Part shown: positions 49,850 through 63,611 of the stretch, in pieces
Layout of the letters: each line of letters begins with the position of its first letter
Numbering within the stretch: position 1 is the stretch's first letter
Assembly (NCBI GenBank): GCA_009617715.1
Contig: VTFK01000029.1
Location: forward strand, 1-64,000
Reading direction: 5' to 3'
DNA: 64,000 nucleotides
Source of the DNA: Plectrocnemia conspersa
Taxonomy: Eukaryota; Arthropoda; Insecta; Trichoptera; Polycentropodidae
The notes under the pieces: generated by a model
Told to the model about the DNA's origin: nothing
Database searches by the model: none
The model's input: the letters and a program-made list of their open reading frames with translations, nothing else
Translations under genes and position numbers: made by a program

Positions 49850-50870
49850 GAAAAATAAATTTAACAATTCTTTTATAGAACTATTTTAATTTTAATTTAC
49901 TTTTAAATTCACAAACGAAAGACATATAATATATTAGATGGCTATTAATATATGCATAATAAATTTTTAATCTTTTTTCATAGTATTTCACAGTATTTTT
50001 GCCATTGGTAATACAATCGATATGGTTATAAAAATTAAAACTTTTATCCAAAAGTAGAATTTTGCATTATCAATATTTGTAATTAGAGAGTAATTTACAT
50101 TAATTGTAATATCAAAATTATCATTAAATATCATATAATTAATTTTTCTATCATTAATTGTTAATTTGCTTAATCTCATCAATTCACTAATATGGATCAA
50201 ATCACGTGTTTATTTGCATGTCTTTATATGTTTTAGAATTATATATTAGCATTGTATCATCAGCATACAGTTGAATCCTTCTTGCAAGTTTACATAGGGT
50301 TAAATTAAATCAATTATGTATAGATTAAACAATAAGTTCCTAAAATAAAACACTGTGGAATTCCACACTTGGCCACCTCACATTCGCTTTGTGTACCATT
50401 TATTACAACTTCTAGCTGTGTATTATTTAAAAGCTTTTTAATATGTAAATTTAGTGTTGGTCCTACTATTCCAAAACGTTTTAATTTCTCTAACATATAA
50501 TGGTCTACTGTGGCAAAAGTGTTATTTTTATCTTTTAAATTTTGTTATATTTCATTAATTAATTTTGTATTGGATTTGTTTTAAGTCCGTGTGTATTGTA
50601 ATTTATTGGTTAGATTTTTTTTTATGGAACTGGTAAAACAGATATAGGGCGATAATTGTAAGTGATCCACTTATCATCAGCTTTGTATAACGCAGTAATT
50701 TTTACAATTTTTAGGCAATCGAGGAATATTTCCTTTTTCAAACACTTATTGAATAATTTTACTAAAATAGAAACAATAAGATTATTAATTGATTTGATAG
50801 CTTTACTGTTATGTCATCAGTACCAGGCACTGGGCTATTTTTTAATTTGCTTTTTTTATAATTTAATTTA
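49850..50870 (-). pseudogene. Reverse transcriptase relic, second LINE family (LINE-B)
   Basis: Minus-strand blocks occur in the expected order: SPVPGTDDIT (~50840), YNYRPIS (~50650), a FATVDHYMLEKLKRFG stretch (~50460-50515), VINGTQSECEVAKCGIPQ (~50350-50405), RIQLYADDTMLIYNSKTY (~50233-50287), LSKLTINDRKINYMIF (~50130-50175) and HIDCITNGKNTVKYYEKRLK (~49965-50025). The YADD box is intact. The overall reading is broken by stops and frameshifts. It has CGIPQ rather than GVPQG, so it is distinct from LINE-A and the jockey-type pieces. Confidence 0.8.
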
Positions 50871-52119
50871 GTGAAAATAAATTGATGTGTTAACTTGTGA
50901 TAGTGTTTATATCATTAATGTTAATTTTAATTTTGTCTGATGGAAATATTACAATTATGATGAAATGCTTATTAAATTCATTGTATATTATTTTTTATCT
51001 GTAGTTAAATCTTGATTTATATTTAGAATATTATTTTTTTTTTATAATCGTTTAAATATTTTTTTATATTTTAAATTGGTTATTATTAGTATTATTAAAC
51101 ATTTTACTGTTATATTAACACATACCAGGAAATAGATGATATCTTTGCAATAGGACAAGACATTTTGGATCGCGAGTTGCTTATAAATCACTGAAATATT
51201 TCTTATTTTATAATTCATTAATCATAAACAATAAACATATTGTTCAATAAAGTCACATTATTGTCGTTATTTTCTATGACTATTTTTTTTAAGTTTCTTG
51301 CACCTTCGAAGGTGTATTCATGCTTAATATCTCATAGATTGCGTCAAACATACAATAAAACATGGGAAATCACGTGTTGTGATTTGAGGTTGCATAGTAG
51401 CAGCAAAGGTATAAAGTATATTCATGTGCAAGGGTCACATAACCTCAATATTGGAGTGCATCTTAATAGATCCATTTTAATAATTCGTCAAAAGTTGATT
51501 ATACAAACAAATTATTATAAATGCTTGCCTTTTCATGATGTCTGAGAAGCTCACAAAATTCTGAATCTGCTTTACTAGACCTTAATTCAATCAAGTATTT
51601 ATCATTTAATTAAAACAATGAAGTTATCTACGGAAATATAGTATATGTCAGTGAAAATATTTCGTTTTTCTGTCACTTGATATAATATTATACTTGAATG
51701 GGATGTATCTGTCAAGCAAAAGGTGTTAAATATTGATATTTTTTTGCAAATTAATTATAAAAAGCCTTGATCTTTTTATATTTAATATGGTGCCCCATTA
51801 ATCTAGTCAAGCTTTATGTGAAAGAGAAAAACTTCTAAATAGAGTAATGTAATTTATTAATGACAGCAAAGAAAATGGCAAATTTATGGGACCAATTAAC
51901 GATGCTAATATCCTTTACTGACCAATAAGCTGCTTACAAAGAAATCAAATATAATAAAATATTAAACTCTAATTAGATTATAACAGGAAATGTAAATAAA
52001 GCATGGACAATGCCTTTTTAAGATCTTGATATTTATCTTAATTTGTTTTAACAAAGATTTTCTTTCACATAATTGGAAGCTCAAATTCGCAAAAGAATCG
52101 ACATATTTTAACAGTCCGT
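50871..52119. other. AT-rich stretch between LINE relics
   Basis: Possibly further decayed LINE sequence. A 101-codon + frame at 51240-51545 shows no recognisable similarity. Confidence 0.35.
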
Positions 52120-52337
52120 TTTATGATGTCCATTCTATGTGAATCAGACAGATATTTTCTAGACAAAAGAAAAGTCTTCGACACAGTAAATCAGATAATA
52201 CTGCTTAAGCACTAAACTTAATGAAATGTTAATTAAATAACAGACAATATGTAATGGCAGTTAATGGAAATACTAGTAATCGTGGGGTTCAGAAAAATTC
52301 AATTGTGGAACCTATGATTTTTAATAAATACATATCT
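52120..52337 (+). pseudogene. Reverse transcriptase relic, truncated by LINE-A copy 2
   Basis: On the + strand, YFLDKRKVFDTVNQIILLKH (first aspartate block) is followed, with frameshifts, by NNRQYVMAVNGNTS and a decayed GVQ..S.VEPMIFN, equivalent to GVPQGSILGPLLF. It is cut off exactly where the LINE-A copy 2 sequence starts. Confidence 0.65.
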
Positions 52338-52357
52338 ATTTTTAATAAATACATATC
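52317..52357. repeat. 21-bp tandem duplication at the LINE-A copy 2 5' junction
   Basis: ATTTTTAATAAATACATATC followed by T occurs at 52317-52337 and again, less the last base, at 52338-52357, ending where LINE-A copy 2 begins. Confidence 0.85.
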
Positions 52358-53700
52358 AGAGAAAAGCATTCCACTGAAACTGCATTACAAGTAGTGATAA
52401 ATGATTGGCTGTTGGCTAAGGATACAAACAAAATCATTGGAGCAGTTTTCTTGGATTTCAAGAGAGCCTTCGAAACAATAGACAGAAAAATAATGTTAAA
52501 GAAATTGGAGAGTATAGGTGTAAGTGATATAGTTTTAAGATGGTTTAATAATTATTTATATAAAAGAAAAAAAAAAAAGTTAAAATAAATTATGTATATT
52601 CTGAAGAGAAATTAGTGTCTTATGGAGTACCACAAGGGTCTAAATTGGGACCATTGTTATTTGTTTTGTATATTAATGATATAGTTAATAACGTGAAAAA
52701 AATGTAAAAATTCATCTATTTGCGGATGACACATTAATGTATTGCATAGGTGATAACATTAAAGAAATTGTAAAATAATTTAAATAATGAATTAAGTATA
52801 TTAGAAATATGGTTAAAGAATAATGTACTTAAATTAAATGAGAATAAAACTAAATGTATGTTTATTAATTATAAAAATGTGTTAGATGATAGTACCAAAA
52901 TAGTAATAAATAACTCTAGTATAGAAATAGTGGATAATATAAAATATTTAGGAGTAATTGTTGATACAAAATTAAATTTTAAAGAACATTGTAATTACAT
53001 ATTAAAAAAAATTAGTAGAAAAATAGGTTTATTATCTAGATTAAGAAATATATTAAGTATAAATACAAAAAAAAACATTTAAAATAGTATAATATTGCCC
53101 CATTTTAATTATTGTGCAACACTATTAAATATGTTAAATAAATTAGATAAACAAATGTTGCAAAATTACAAAAATAGGGCAATGAGGTAATCTTAAATAA
53201 AAATAGATTAACTAATTGTAAAAGTATGATTGATAGATTAGAATGGTTGAATGTTCAAGAAATATTGAGTATGAATGTTTTAGTATTTATATATAAGTTA
53301 GAAAAAAATATGTTACCAGAATATTTTAATAAGTATTTAATAAGAAATAAAGATGTACATAAATATAATATTAGAAATAGAGAAAATTTAAAGATAATCA
53401 AGTATAAGAAAACGACTACGGCTAGGGGAATTATGTACGGAGGTTTTGATTTATATAATAGTCTTCCAAGAGAAATCCGAAAGAGCAAAAATATAACGGG
53501 TTTCATAAATGGAATAAAAAAACACCTTCGTACATATAGAAATAAATTATAATATTAAAATTTTATTATTGTATATTTTTATTTTTTCTTTCTGTTATGT
53601 ATTTTTTATATATTTTTATATATGTTTACTAAATTTGTTAGATGTAAAGATTAGCTATTAAGCTAAATAAATTAATAAAATAAATAATAAATAAAATAAT
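52356..53700 (+). mobile_element. LINE-A copy 2: 5'-truncated non-LTR retrotransposon
   Basis: It is in opposite orientation to copy 1 and closely similar to it. Blocks in order: FLDFKRAFETIDRKIMLKKL (52450), a GVPQGS...GPLLF stretch (~52626), a shifted LFADDTLMY (~52717), NIKYLGVIVDTKLNFKEHC (52938) and the C-terminal GIMYGGFDLYNSLPREIRKS (~53430), then a stop at 53550-53552. The 3' tail ends in TAAATAATAAATAAAATAAT near 53700. Single-base indels (for example the A-run at 52568-52580 and near 52703) break the frame, so it is dead. The sequence reaches further toward the C-terminus than copy 1 and is better preserved there. Confidence 0.88.
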
Positions 53701-56439
53701 AATTGTATATATGTACATAACTAGTGCTTGAAATTTATCCAAACTTTCGAGAAATTTGGATATATAAAATACAGTTTGTATTTATTTTAAATTTTAGAAA
53801 AAAGTTCATTGTTGATATTAACTTTTTATCGAAATAATTAAAATATATTAATTACATAAATAATAACTCTTTTAATGAAAGACTAGAATCAATCAAAAAC
53901 GTTCATAGTTTAATAATATGATAATAATTTATAAAAGTACTTTGTAAAATTATCCCAAAATCAAGCTCCTAATCACATGTATATGATTAGTGGTAAAACA
54001 GTATAAACTATTTATTTAGTGTAAAATATGTTTATGTACAATTATATTAATATTTACTCCACAGGTACGATAAAAAAACATCATATATCATAAATTGCTA
54101 AGCACGTGACGTAATTCAATGTGTGTACGCGTATATTATAGCTCGTATGAATTCATATAAATAATGATTGAAGATGTCTTACGGGTGACGAGTGTTCGTC
54201 TCCGTGCCAGCTGACAGCCTAATGGAGCAGAGCTTTCGCGCTAAAAGCTTTCACACGTGCTCAAAGGAGCTTTCTATACGCACGCTCATTCAAGACCGGG
54301 AGCTCCTGAAACATACACGCAGTTTGCATTATATGCGGACAGATAAAAATAGGACACTCGTGATATAATTTTAACCCATTTGTATTCGAATGCGTTCTAT
54401 ATGAACGTATATTGTATGAGGAAAATAAATGTTTAGAAAACACAATCTAATCACACGCACGCGACAAAAAAAAAAAGCTCGTAGAGGCGAACTGGGGACA
54501 AAACGACATTCGCGCGCACAAAAAGCTATTCATGACACATGTTGCTCGAACTTCAATTATTCAATAGCGCCCTTTAATTTTAAAAATACACTATTCGTAA
54601 TTGGAGTCATCAGGTTTAATTAAAAAATGCTTTGTACGTTTTGCTCTATTCAACCGCGCGTGTTAATTACATTTATTGAGAGTAAACTATGTATTTGGTT
54701 CGATTTTTCAGTTACTTTTAAAGGTGATTTTTATAGATATTGAGTATTGGTTAAAATAAAAAACTAGTTCCTCATTGCCAGTCATTATTGCTAATTTATT
54801 TATTTATAATTAAATAACTTAATTTAAAATTTGTCTCTAAATAAATATAGCATAAAAAACATATTTCTTAAATATTGCTGATGGTTGAATGTATTGAAAA
54901 TTAAACTATTTTTTCTTAATTTAAAATTACTATTTTAAGTACCATAATTATAAATTGCAATACTATCCTTAATGTGAGTGCAATAAAAATTAAATAATAT
55001 AGAAAAATATAGAACAAATTCAACTAATTTTTTGAAAGATTTTTTTATATAGTATATCTTAAATACTCAAATAATCGTTAAAAATCATGCAAAAATACTA
55101 CAAATTTAAAAGACATTTAATTTTAATTATTCAAGGCAAAAAATATTATAATCAGTGCAAAACCAATTAAAACAGAAAACACTTTCACTATGTGAGAAAA
55201 ACTCTAAAAAAGTTAAATTTTCAAAGCTACTTCAAAGTATAATATTATCATAGTAAAATTCATCTCTTTTGACTTCTAATTCATGACTTAAAATTTCAAG
55301 CTTTAAAACAGACAATAAAATTGAACACAAAATTTAGATAGTATAATATAATATACCCTCACGCAAATGTATGCGCCGCCGAACGAGCCGAATTAATTCA
55401 ATCCTCGCGCAAATATGTTTGCTTTCAACTCGAATGCGGCGCTGGCAAAACAAATTTGAAACTCCGTCCAATATATAAAACAATTTGTAAGCAAATGAAA
55501 ACACTTGAAAATTTCATTTCCTTTTGTTTGAAGTGGGCTCGCGGGGGCGTTGCGAAAAACCACCCTTAGGTCCCGTACCCTATACGCCACCTCTCAGACC
55601 CGCAAACATATTTTCCGCCTCGGCTCGGTAATTCCTTCAGCTTTGGATATTAGCAAACAATATTAGTGACAGTCGATCTAATTGAATCGGAAAGCTAACG
55701 ACCGTTTGGTATTGCGCATACTTTCGCTCTCTAAAACGAGTGTGCTTTTAAAAGCTTTTAAAATACCGCGCCGAATCGAACGCGACATTTATTATATGGT
55801 CCGAGTTAAAAGGGAAAGGGCACTTAAAAGATGCTTTCACCAAAAAAACTTATTTCCTGTTTATTACCTTACGAATGTCACTCAGAGTGCTCCGAGCAAT
55901 TAAAAACTACACCCCTCTCAAGTGTGTGATATATATATTTTTTAAAATACCAAAAAAATAACACCCTACGGGCTTTCAAGTGGCGCTAGCGGCTTTTTAG
56001 GTCTCGAGTGGATTTCCCATGGAGGACTAACTAAAAAAGAAGCATGTGTAATTTTGTATAGTATGCTTAAAATCAACTTTATAATCTGATGGTTATTATG
56101 TCATGATAAGAAGAATTTTGTGCTTACTATACAATTTTCATGCCTCAGCTCAACTCGCAAATGAAGTATGTCTACACTACATTCGCCAAATTATATAACC
56201 ACATTTATTTAGTTTCTGAGCTTAATTCAATATTTTCAGTACCGCTAATTTTTAATATAAATACCTATTTAACCCATAGGTTAAATTAATTAAATTTTGG
56301 TAACATTACCAAAATTTATTACAATAAATTATTTCTTGTTTAGTGAATCTCGTGAATATGCATATACCAGGAGTGTCACAAATATTCATTATTTTTTAGC
56401 ATGGTTTCATTATTATATCTTAATAAAAATGTGAGTGTA
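53701..56439. other. AT-rich stretch with GC-richer patches
   Basis: There are GC-richer patches at about 54140-54330, 54450-54560 and 55360-55880. No gene recognised; the short frames over these patches lack similarity and low-AT continuity. Confidence 0.45.
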
Positions 56440-56479
56440 CGACAGAAAAAAAATTAAAAGAACTATATGTTATGTGGTA

Positions 56480-57080
56480 GCAAATTTAATTTTAAGACAA
56501 AAAAATCTGATGAATTTATTAAGTACATTTTGAAAGCATAGCAGAAAAAATCAGTCCCTAAATGTAAGTCACATTTCATAGCTTTGGATGAAAGAACTTA
56601 TGTTACAGATATGGTACAACTTCTTTGGAGGAATTGACACATTTTAATATTAGCGCAGAACTGAGTTCTTTAGTTTCACTAAAGAGTAAATTTTTTACTG
56701 ATTTATGTGAAGCAGAAAAAGCAACATTAGCAAAATTTCACTTGGATAAAGAAAAGACTAGCGAAACTAGTTAACGACTATGCAAAAAATATCAATTATT
56801 TAATTATCACTGCATTTTACATCAATAAAGCTACGTTATAAATAGAAAATATTATAAACGACATCCATAACAAATTAAATTTATTAAAAATTATAAGGTA
56901 TAAATCACCAATAATTTAAAGTTTGTAATCTTCTGGAAACTAGCTACAGAGATACTGTGTCCTTTACTGTCATGAATTCAAAGGGAAATGCTGCCCTAAA
57001 ATTTATTAATGGCTGATTTAACCTTTCTAGTGCATATAACAGCTCATTCAAATAAACTGAACATATCTCCAAAATAATAT
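56480..57080 (+). pseudogene. Second hAT-family transposase relic
   Basis: On the + strand: FIALDERTYVTDMVQLL (~56576), HFNISAELSSLVSLKSKF (~56638), then HCILHQ (~56810) and MADLTFLVHITAHSNKLNIS (~57012). These are the same blocks as in the relic at 23.0-24.5 kb, in the same order, with frame breaks. The middle is compressed, as if internally deleted. Not functional. Confidence 0.75.
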
Positions 57081-57209
57081 GAATGTTTTAAACAGTGTTG
57101 GCATTTTACATCAAACCGATATTGTGCTTATCTAAGAATAAGAACAGTAACTTAATTTAATTTAAAACACTGTCTGAACAAATCCAAAAAATATGCTGCT
57201 TTGATTGCT

Positions 57210-59256
57210 CTTTTATTTATTTTTATTTATTTATTTATTAAAATTATAACCATCGTGACCTGATAGGCAAACCTAATGCGTCACGATAGTCAAAAGTACT
57301 AATAAATCATAATACATACAAATATAAACAAGACAAAACAACAGACACAAATCACCTCAACAGGTGTGCATTGTCCCATACGAACTGAACCAAAACTCCA
57401 TATGTGCAAGAGAAAATATCAATATTACTATGGACAGAATTGAGCAGATAAATAACCTTGGCCAGAGAAGAGTTGGCAAGTGCTCCAGTTCTACACTTAA
57501 CAGGCAAGAATAGTGGACGCGACCGAGAACTATAACCACCTTCAGGAGCCCACATTTGAAGCTGCTCGAGCACTGAAGGATTGTCTACGTTGCCCTTGAG
57601 CAATTTCCAGGAGTGTTTAATTACATAAATACTTCTGCGAGTCGACAAAGAAACGTATCCTAGGGCTCCCAAAATAAAAGCACTGGGAAACAAGAACGGA
57701 TAATACCCGTATTCCTTTAAGTATAAATATCAAAGAAATTTACGTTGTACTTTTTCGAGCTTCAATTCATTACATTGATTCATTACGCCTGGGATCCAAA
57801 TGATGGAGCTAGTTTCTAGTATGCTGCGGACTAGAGTATCATAAAGAGTGCCCAATACTAAAGTATTCCTGAAGTAACGCGCATTTCTCAAGATAAAACC
57901 GAGCATTTTTAAGGATTTGCTATGAATCTCTGCTATGTGCTGGCTAAATTTCCAACGTTCTTCGAAAGTCACTCCTAAATCCTTAGTTGAAGAAAACCTA
58001 TCCAGAAAATATTCGCCTAGATGGTATGAATATTTTGCCGGCGTTAATGACCTTGAAAATGAAATTGTGTGACATTTCTTTACACTGAAAGGCAATTGGT
58101 TATAGCAAGCCCGTTTCCATATAGAGTTGAGATCCTCCTGTAGGTCGAAGGAATCAGAAATCGAATGCATTTTCTTGTAAATTTTCAAGTCATCTGCATA
58201 TAATAAAAAATCAGAATGCTCTATAGCTGTTTCTATGTCATTAATGAACAATAAAAACAACAATGGACCCAAATTGGATCCTTGAGGTACTCCAGTAGGG
58301 GTCTTATATCGTTCTGAAAAGGAGTTATTATACTTGACGAATTGATATCTATTGGTCAAGTAATTTGAGAATAGATTTATGAGATCTTCAGAAAACCCGA
58401 AATAACATAACTTTTTTACAAGTAAAGCATGGTTAACTTTATCAAATGCTTTTTCAAAATCTGTGTATACGACGTCCACTTGTACACCAGAGTCCAATGA
58501 TTTTGAAACATAGTTAGACAATTAGTGACAGTGGATCGAGATTTACGGAAACCATGTTGTTGGTCGAGAAGCATACACCTGCAATGATTAAAAATGTATT
58601 TATGCAAAACAATTTCAAATAATTTTGCAGGTGATGAGATCAAAGCTATTGGCCTGTAATTGTCAATCTGAGATTTGGGACCCTTTTTATGAATCGGAGT
58701 GACTTTTGAACATTTCCACAATCCTGGAAAACAAGAGGATCTCAAAATTAAATTAAATATAAATTTTAGAGGCTGTAAAATACCAGACTTGCATCCTTTC
58801 AGAATGTAGTCTGGAATAAAATCTGGTCCCGAGGTAAAAATGGACTTTAGTCTGCTAAATCCACATTCCATATCAACCAAACTAAAGGTTTTGATTGATA
58901 ACAAAGATGACCATGAACGATGAGTCTCATCGTAATTAGAATTAAACTCTAAATGTGACACATCATTATGGTATACGGTTTGAAAATACCTAGAAAATCC
59001 ATCTGCAATCTCTTCAGAACCTTCAAAATTTATGTTGTTCCAACTCATCGATGACAGTAAGGATTGGCCATCGCGTTTTGAGTTAACGAATTTCCAAAAT
59101 TTTTTCGGATCTAAAATTATCGACTTTTCACAGTCTCCAATATAGTTCCGATGGCAATTTATCTCAAGACTTTGAGAGTAGAGATTTAAAAATTTCAGAA
59201 AACAGCAACTGCATTTCAGTATATTTGCTACTATATTATCAGTAGACATAGACACA
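57210..59256 (-). mobile_element. Jockey-type LINE, 5'-truncated ORF2 with RT and 3' end
   Basis: This is the longest coding element in the window. On the minus strand, 58416-59255 holds the linker between endonuclease and RT (DPKKFWKFVNSKRDG) and the first RT blocks (SGPDFIPDYILK, NYRPIALISSPAKLFE, QHGFRKSRST). A frameshift near 58520 leads to 57730-58521 with VDVVYTDFEKAFDKVNHALL, GVPQGSNLGPLLFLLFINDI, LLYADDLKIY and KDLGVTFEERW. An in-frame TGA at 57730-57732 is followed by a further C-terminal block ending HLLR near 57352. The 3' end has the CATCGTGACCTGATAGG / GCGTCACGATAGTC tail and an A/T-rich terminus at about 57212-57240. Two breaks only, so decay is recent compared with the other RT relics. 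No endonuclease is present. Confidence 0.88.
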
Positions 59257-59270
59257 TAATATGCAAATTT

Positions 59271-59459
<189 letters not shown>

Positions 59460-61069
59460 ATATTAGAGGTACATAAGTTTATAATTACACTAAGAATATG
59501 CCCTTTTTTATGACGTCTCTTTTTAGAGTATGTTTATTCTTTCCCGTATGAAGCATACAGAAATTAAATTTGGAACAAACATTTTAGACGAACATTACTT
59601 TTTGCATCGCTACTTCTATTATTAAACCAGATATTGGAAAAACAAGCCCAGTGCTTACATGAAGAATAATATGGTAATGTTGTTTGCTTAAGAAGTAAAA
59701 TTGTAATCGAGCCATTGGTAATATAAATTATACTCTAGTCAAAAATTGACATTTTTTGTCGGGCAATGCGGTCCAGAAAATCCAAAAGGTTGGACACACT
59801 TACATATATATGTAAAATAGCAAAAAGTCGATTCCAAAATAAATTTATAAATGTTCAAAATAATAATACTTTTCGGTTACACTATACAAGATCGAAAATT
59901 AATTAGAGCTCATAAATAAATTCAACACGCAACGTGTGATCTATCATACTCTTATCATTCAATATCCTATATTTTTCTGATTGTGATGTCTCTTAAAATA
60001 AAACATTTATAGTATGATTATAATCGTCAAACTTGTATTAATAGTTAAAAAATAATTAGCAAACAATATACATAGTGATTAATGGTTATTTATTAAAATA
60101 AAATAAAATAACACTTATATCAATGAACGTAGTATACAAAATCGTCAGATTTGCTAAAATTTCAGCATAGTTTGTTCATGAATAAATCATGACCGCCCGA
60201 TAGACAAATATATTCGTAACGATATGCCTCCCCGGCGTTTGCGAATGGCTCATTTGAATAAATAAATTTCGTTTATTGGCTTATTTGTATGGCATATAAC
60301 ATATGCATACGTTGATTGAGATAATAATTACTATATTTCTCTCAGTGATACTTCTGATAAAGAGCAGTTAAGCCGAAAAATAATTATGCTTTACAAATAT
60401 ATCCGATATAAAATACATTTTCCAGGCATAGTTTACTTTCGATTATCATTTTTATACTAAATATTATGAATGAAAGCGATTTGTTTATGCAAACTCGATA
60501 AACCCGATTCGATGACGCCTGTGTTTTTCTTACGTTTTCCTATAAATACATAGATATTTTTTTATTATTCAAAACGTAGTTTGTGTCAGTGGTGCTCCCT
60601 AAACATATATTTACATACGGCATCGGTGTACGGTCCATTAGTGGAATTAAACTAGGGCCCCTCCCGCACGTCATCCTGTCCTGGTCAGGGGAGGCCCAGG
60701 AAGGGTTGCGGCCGCACCAGACGATGATTGATGGCCACCAGTACTGAGAATATTTTGGAAAACTAACTTTGATCTGCGCAGGTATTCCTTTTTCAATCAA
60801 CGCCTGAACTTTTTTTTAATATAAAGCAATTATTTTATCGAACTTACATTACAGATGTTTTGTTTAAGTTCATTGGAGTACAAGATCATATTTTCCATGA
60901 AAAATAATAAAATAAACATGGCATTACTAAAATCAATAAAATTATTTTAACGAAGTTTGTCCTTTTACTTTTCAATCTTACTAAAAACTTGAGCAGGGGT
61001 AGCAGATAATCTCAATAGATCAAAAAATAATATAATACGGTAATAAATACTTTAATATCATTTATTTTA

Positions 61070-61160
61070 TTTTTATTTTTTTAGATTAAATTAATACCAT
61101 CGTGGCCTAACAGGTTACCCCAATGCACCAAGATGGTCGAAAACATATAAATAAAATTAT
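61070..61160 (-). repeat. LINE 3'-tail fragment
   Basis: After a T/A-rich run, ACCATCGTGGCCTAACAGGT then TACCCCAATGCACCAAGATG then GTCGAAAA resembles the jockey-type LINE tail at 57240-57295, in the same orientation. No RT sequence is attached. Confidence 0.55.
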
Positions 61161-62049
61161 ATAAAAAATATTATTGAATTATTTTAAGCCATATTTATTT
61201 CGAGCAAATCTGTGCGTCAAATAAAAAAATGTCATATAAGTCAAAAGTCAAAGCTGAACAACATAATATGATATCTACTTATTTTTATTCGTGTCATATT
61301 GGTTTAGAATGATAAGTTGCAATTACTCAGATTTTCATTACTAAAAGCAACTCTACATTTTTGTTACGCATACCGACTTTTCTTTCTCATACAAAAATAA
61401 TACTGAATAATCAAAATGTTTTTTAATGGCATTTCTCGATATTTTATCCAAAATGAAACATATTTTATATTTATGAATTATGAATGAAGATATGCAAAAG
61501 CTTCTGAAATTGTATATGATAAACGAATAAAGAGAAATCTGCTGCCATTTTCAATAATATACGAGGAATGTAATTATTAAATCTTCAATATCGACAGTCT
61601 CCTTCTAAATAAAAGGTATTCTGGTTACTCGTTTTCTTTCATTTCTCGAGAAATGAGCATTCTCAGTTTCACTTTTCAATTTTCTCAAGAATTCTCGAGA
61701 AATTTTGCTATATTAATACGTATATAGTACATATGTGATCATAATTATCGGCACAGTATATTATTTTATATTTTATTATATTTATATATTTATACTTATA
61801 ATACTAATACAGTATATACTAATATTTTTATTGTATGTAAATATTTATACTTTTTACTATATATTATCAATAAATTGACACAAATATATTATAGTACGTA
61901 TGTGTTCATAATAATACAGTTGTAGATATCTCTATATTATTGATGTACAAATAACTGAATGATCTTTAAAGAGAACTTTAATAAGTTGATGATTTGTGAT
62001 AGTGAAAGCGAAAATGAAGAAAGGATCGATCTACTATGATTATATATTG

Positions 62050-62085
62050 AATGTAAATTAGCAACAGTTGTTGCTAATTTACATT
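62050..62085. repeat. Perfect 16-bp-arm hairpin with AGTT loop
   Basis: AATGTAAATTAGCAAC (62050-62065) and GTTGCTAATTTACATT (62070-62085) are exact reverse complements, followed by a T-run. Confidence 0.9.
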
Positions 62086-63611
62086 TTTCATTTTTCTTAT
62101 GAGATACCTTTATTAATTATTGATAATACGAGATTTACGTTTGTTTGCCTACATGATGGCGTAGCTCTGTAGAACGCCCCCATACATTTTTGCAATCTGC
62201 TGATTCCCATGTGAAGCGTTTTTTTTTGTAATGCTACAGCGGAAGACTTTAAAAAAATACTATAGAATGTAGTTGTGAGTTTTAATAAAATAATATATAA
62301 TAGAAAATATAATAGCAATAAATATGCATTTTCTATACAAAGCATTCGCGCACATAATACATTGGTCGCGATTAAATTCTGACAACGCGCCATCCATCCG
62401 TGACCAGTCATCGTGGCATGCCATCGTTGTCTGTGTGACAGTAATCTTGGCACGACGCTTGGGGACGCTCCCGTTTCGGCGACGTCAATTTGCCAGCGCA
62501 GTGAACACGTCAAAATATTTATTTCCCTTAGCGTAATCTATAATTTGGGTGAGCGCGAGCTTCTAATAAATACGAGCTTCGATAATGGAGCGACACACGA
62601 CAATACATTTTAATAACGCCACCGGCTTATTGCTTCCGACTGGTGCTCTCAAAAAGTTCACCGATTTTAACTGCCAAATATTATAAAAAAACATTTATTG
62701 ATTTTTATTTGATTTTAAAAGTCATTTTGTATACATTTTTCACAAATAAATGTACACCATGAAAAGTGTGAGATTATATGTAAATAAGAAGATAAGTTTG
62801 GGAGCTATAAATATTTTACGTGTAAAATTGCTTCACTATTTTTGCATCAAAGTGAACACAGAATTTTCAGAGCCATATAATATTGCACTTTAACTGTTTT
62901 CTTAAGCTTTTTTTTGTGAAATGTAGTAGCTTTGTATACTACATTTTAATCTAAAGCTCGCTGTAAATACAGAAATAGTAAAATATTATATAATAAATTA
63001 TTCAAATATTCAATTGTAAAATAGAGACAGACGCTATGAAAATAATAGACATTATCAACATTATGTATGTATGTATTTTTAATAACTTCTGTTTAACTTA
63101 TCGTCTATAAATAAATTTGGACTTGAAAAGTTGTATTTTTGACAGATGTATTTACTGACTCGCTGTGTATGAAACGTTTCAAAGCCTAAACTTGATCTTA
63201 ATAAAATATTTAAAAAAATAGTTTTTTGCTTCAAAACAAGCGATGTATCAGTTCGATCGGACCCCCATACGAGCCATTTTGAGACTTACAGAAGAGTTAA
63301 CGCTCTTAACTGCTTTGTTTTAAAGATTAAAAATTCAATTTTTAGTATCGTAGAGAACTACCGAGCATCCCTTATACGTTCTGGATCAAAAAATATATTT
63401 TTTTTACAAAATGGCGGCCTATGCAAGTAGTTAAACATACAATTAACATACTAGTGCATATTTCTAAATGATATATATATATTCTTAATACCTATGTAAA
63501 TTTTAATGAAAGCTTTGAATAAGTTATGTTTTTATATTAATGAAAAATCCGGTACTAATGCTTTTTAGACGTGCCGCTTTTTCACTTGTCACAATTTGTG
63601 TATGAATTTTT

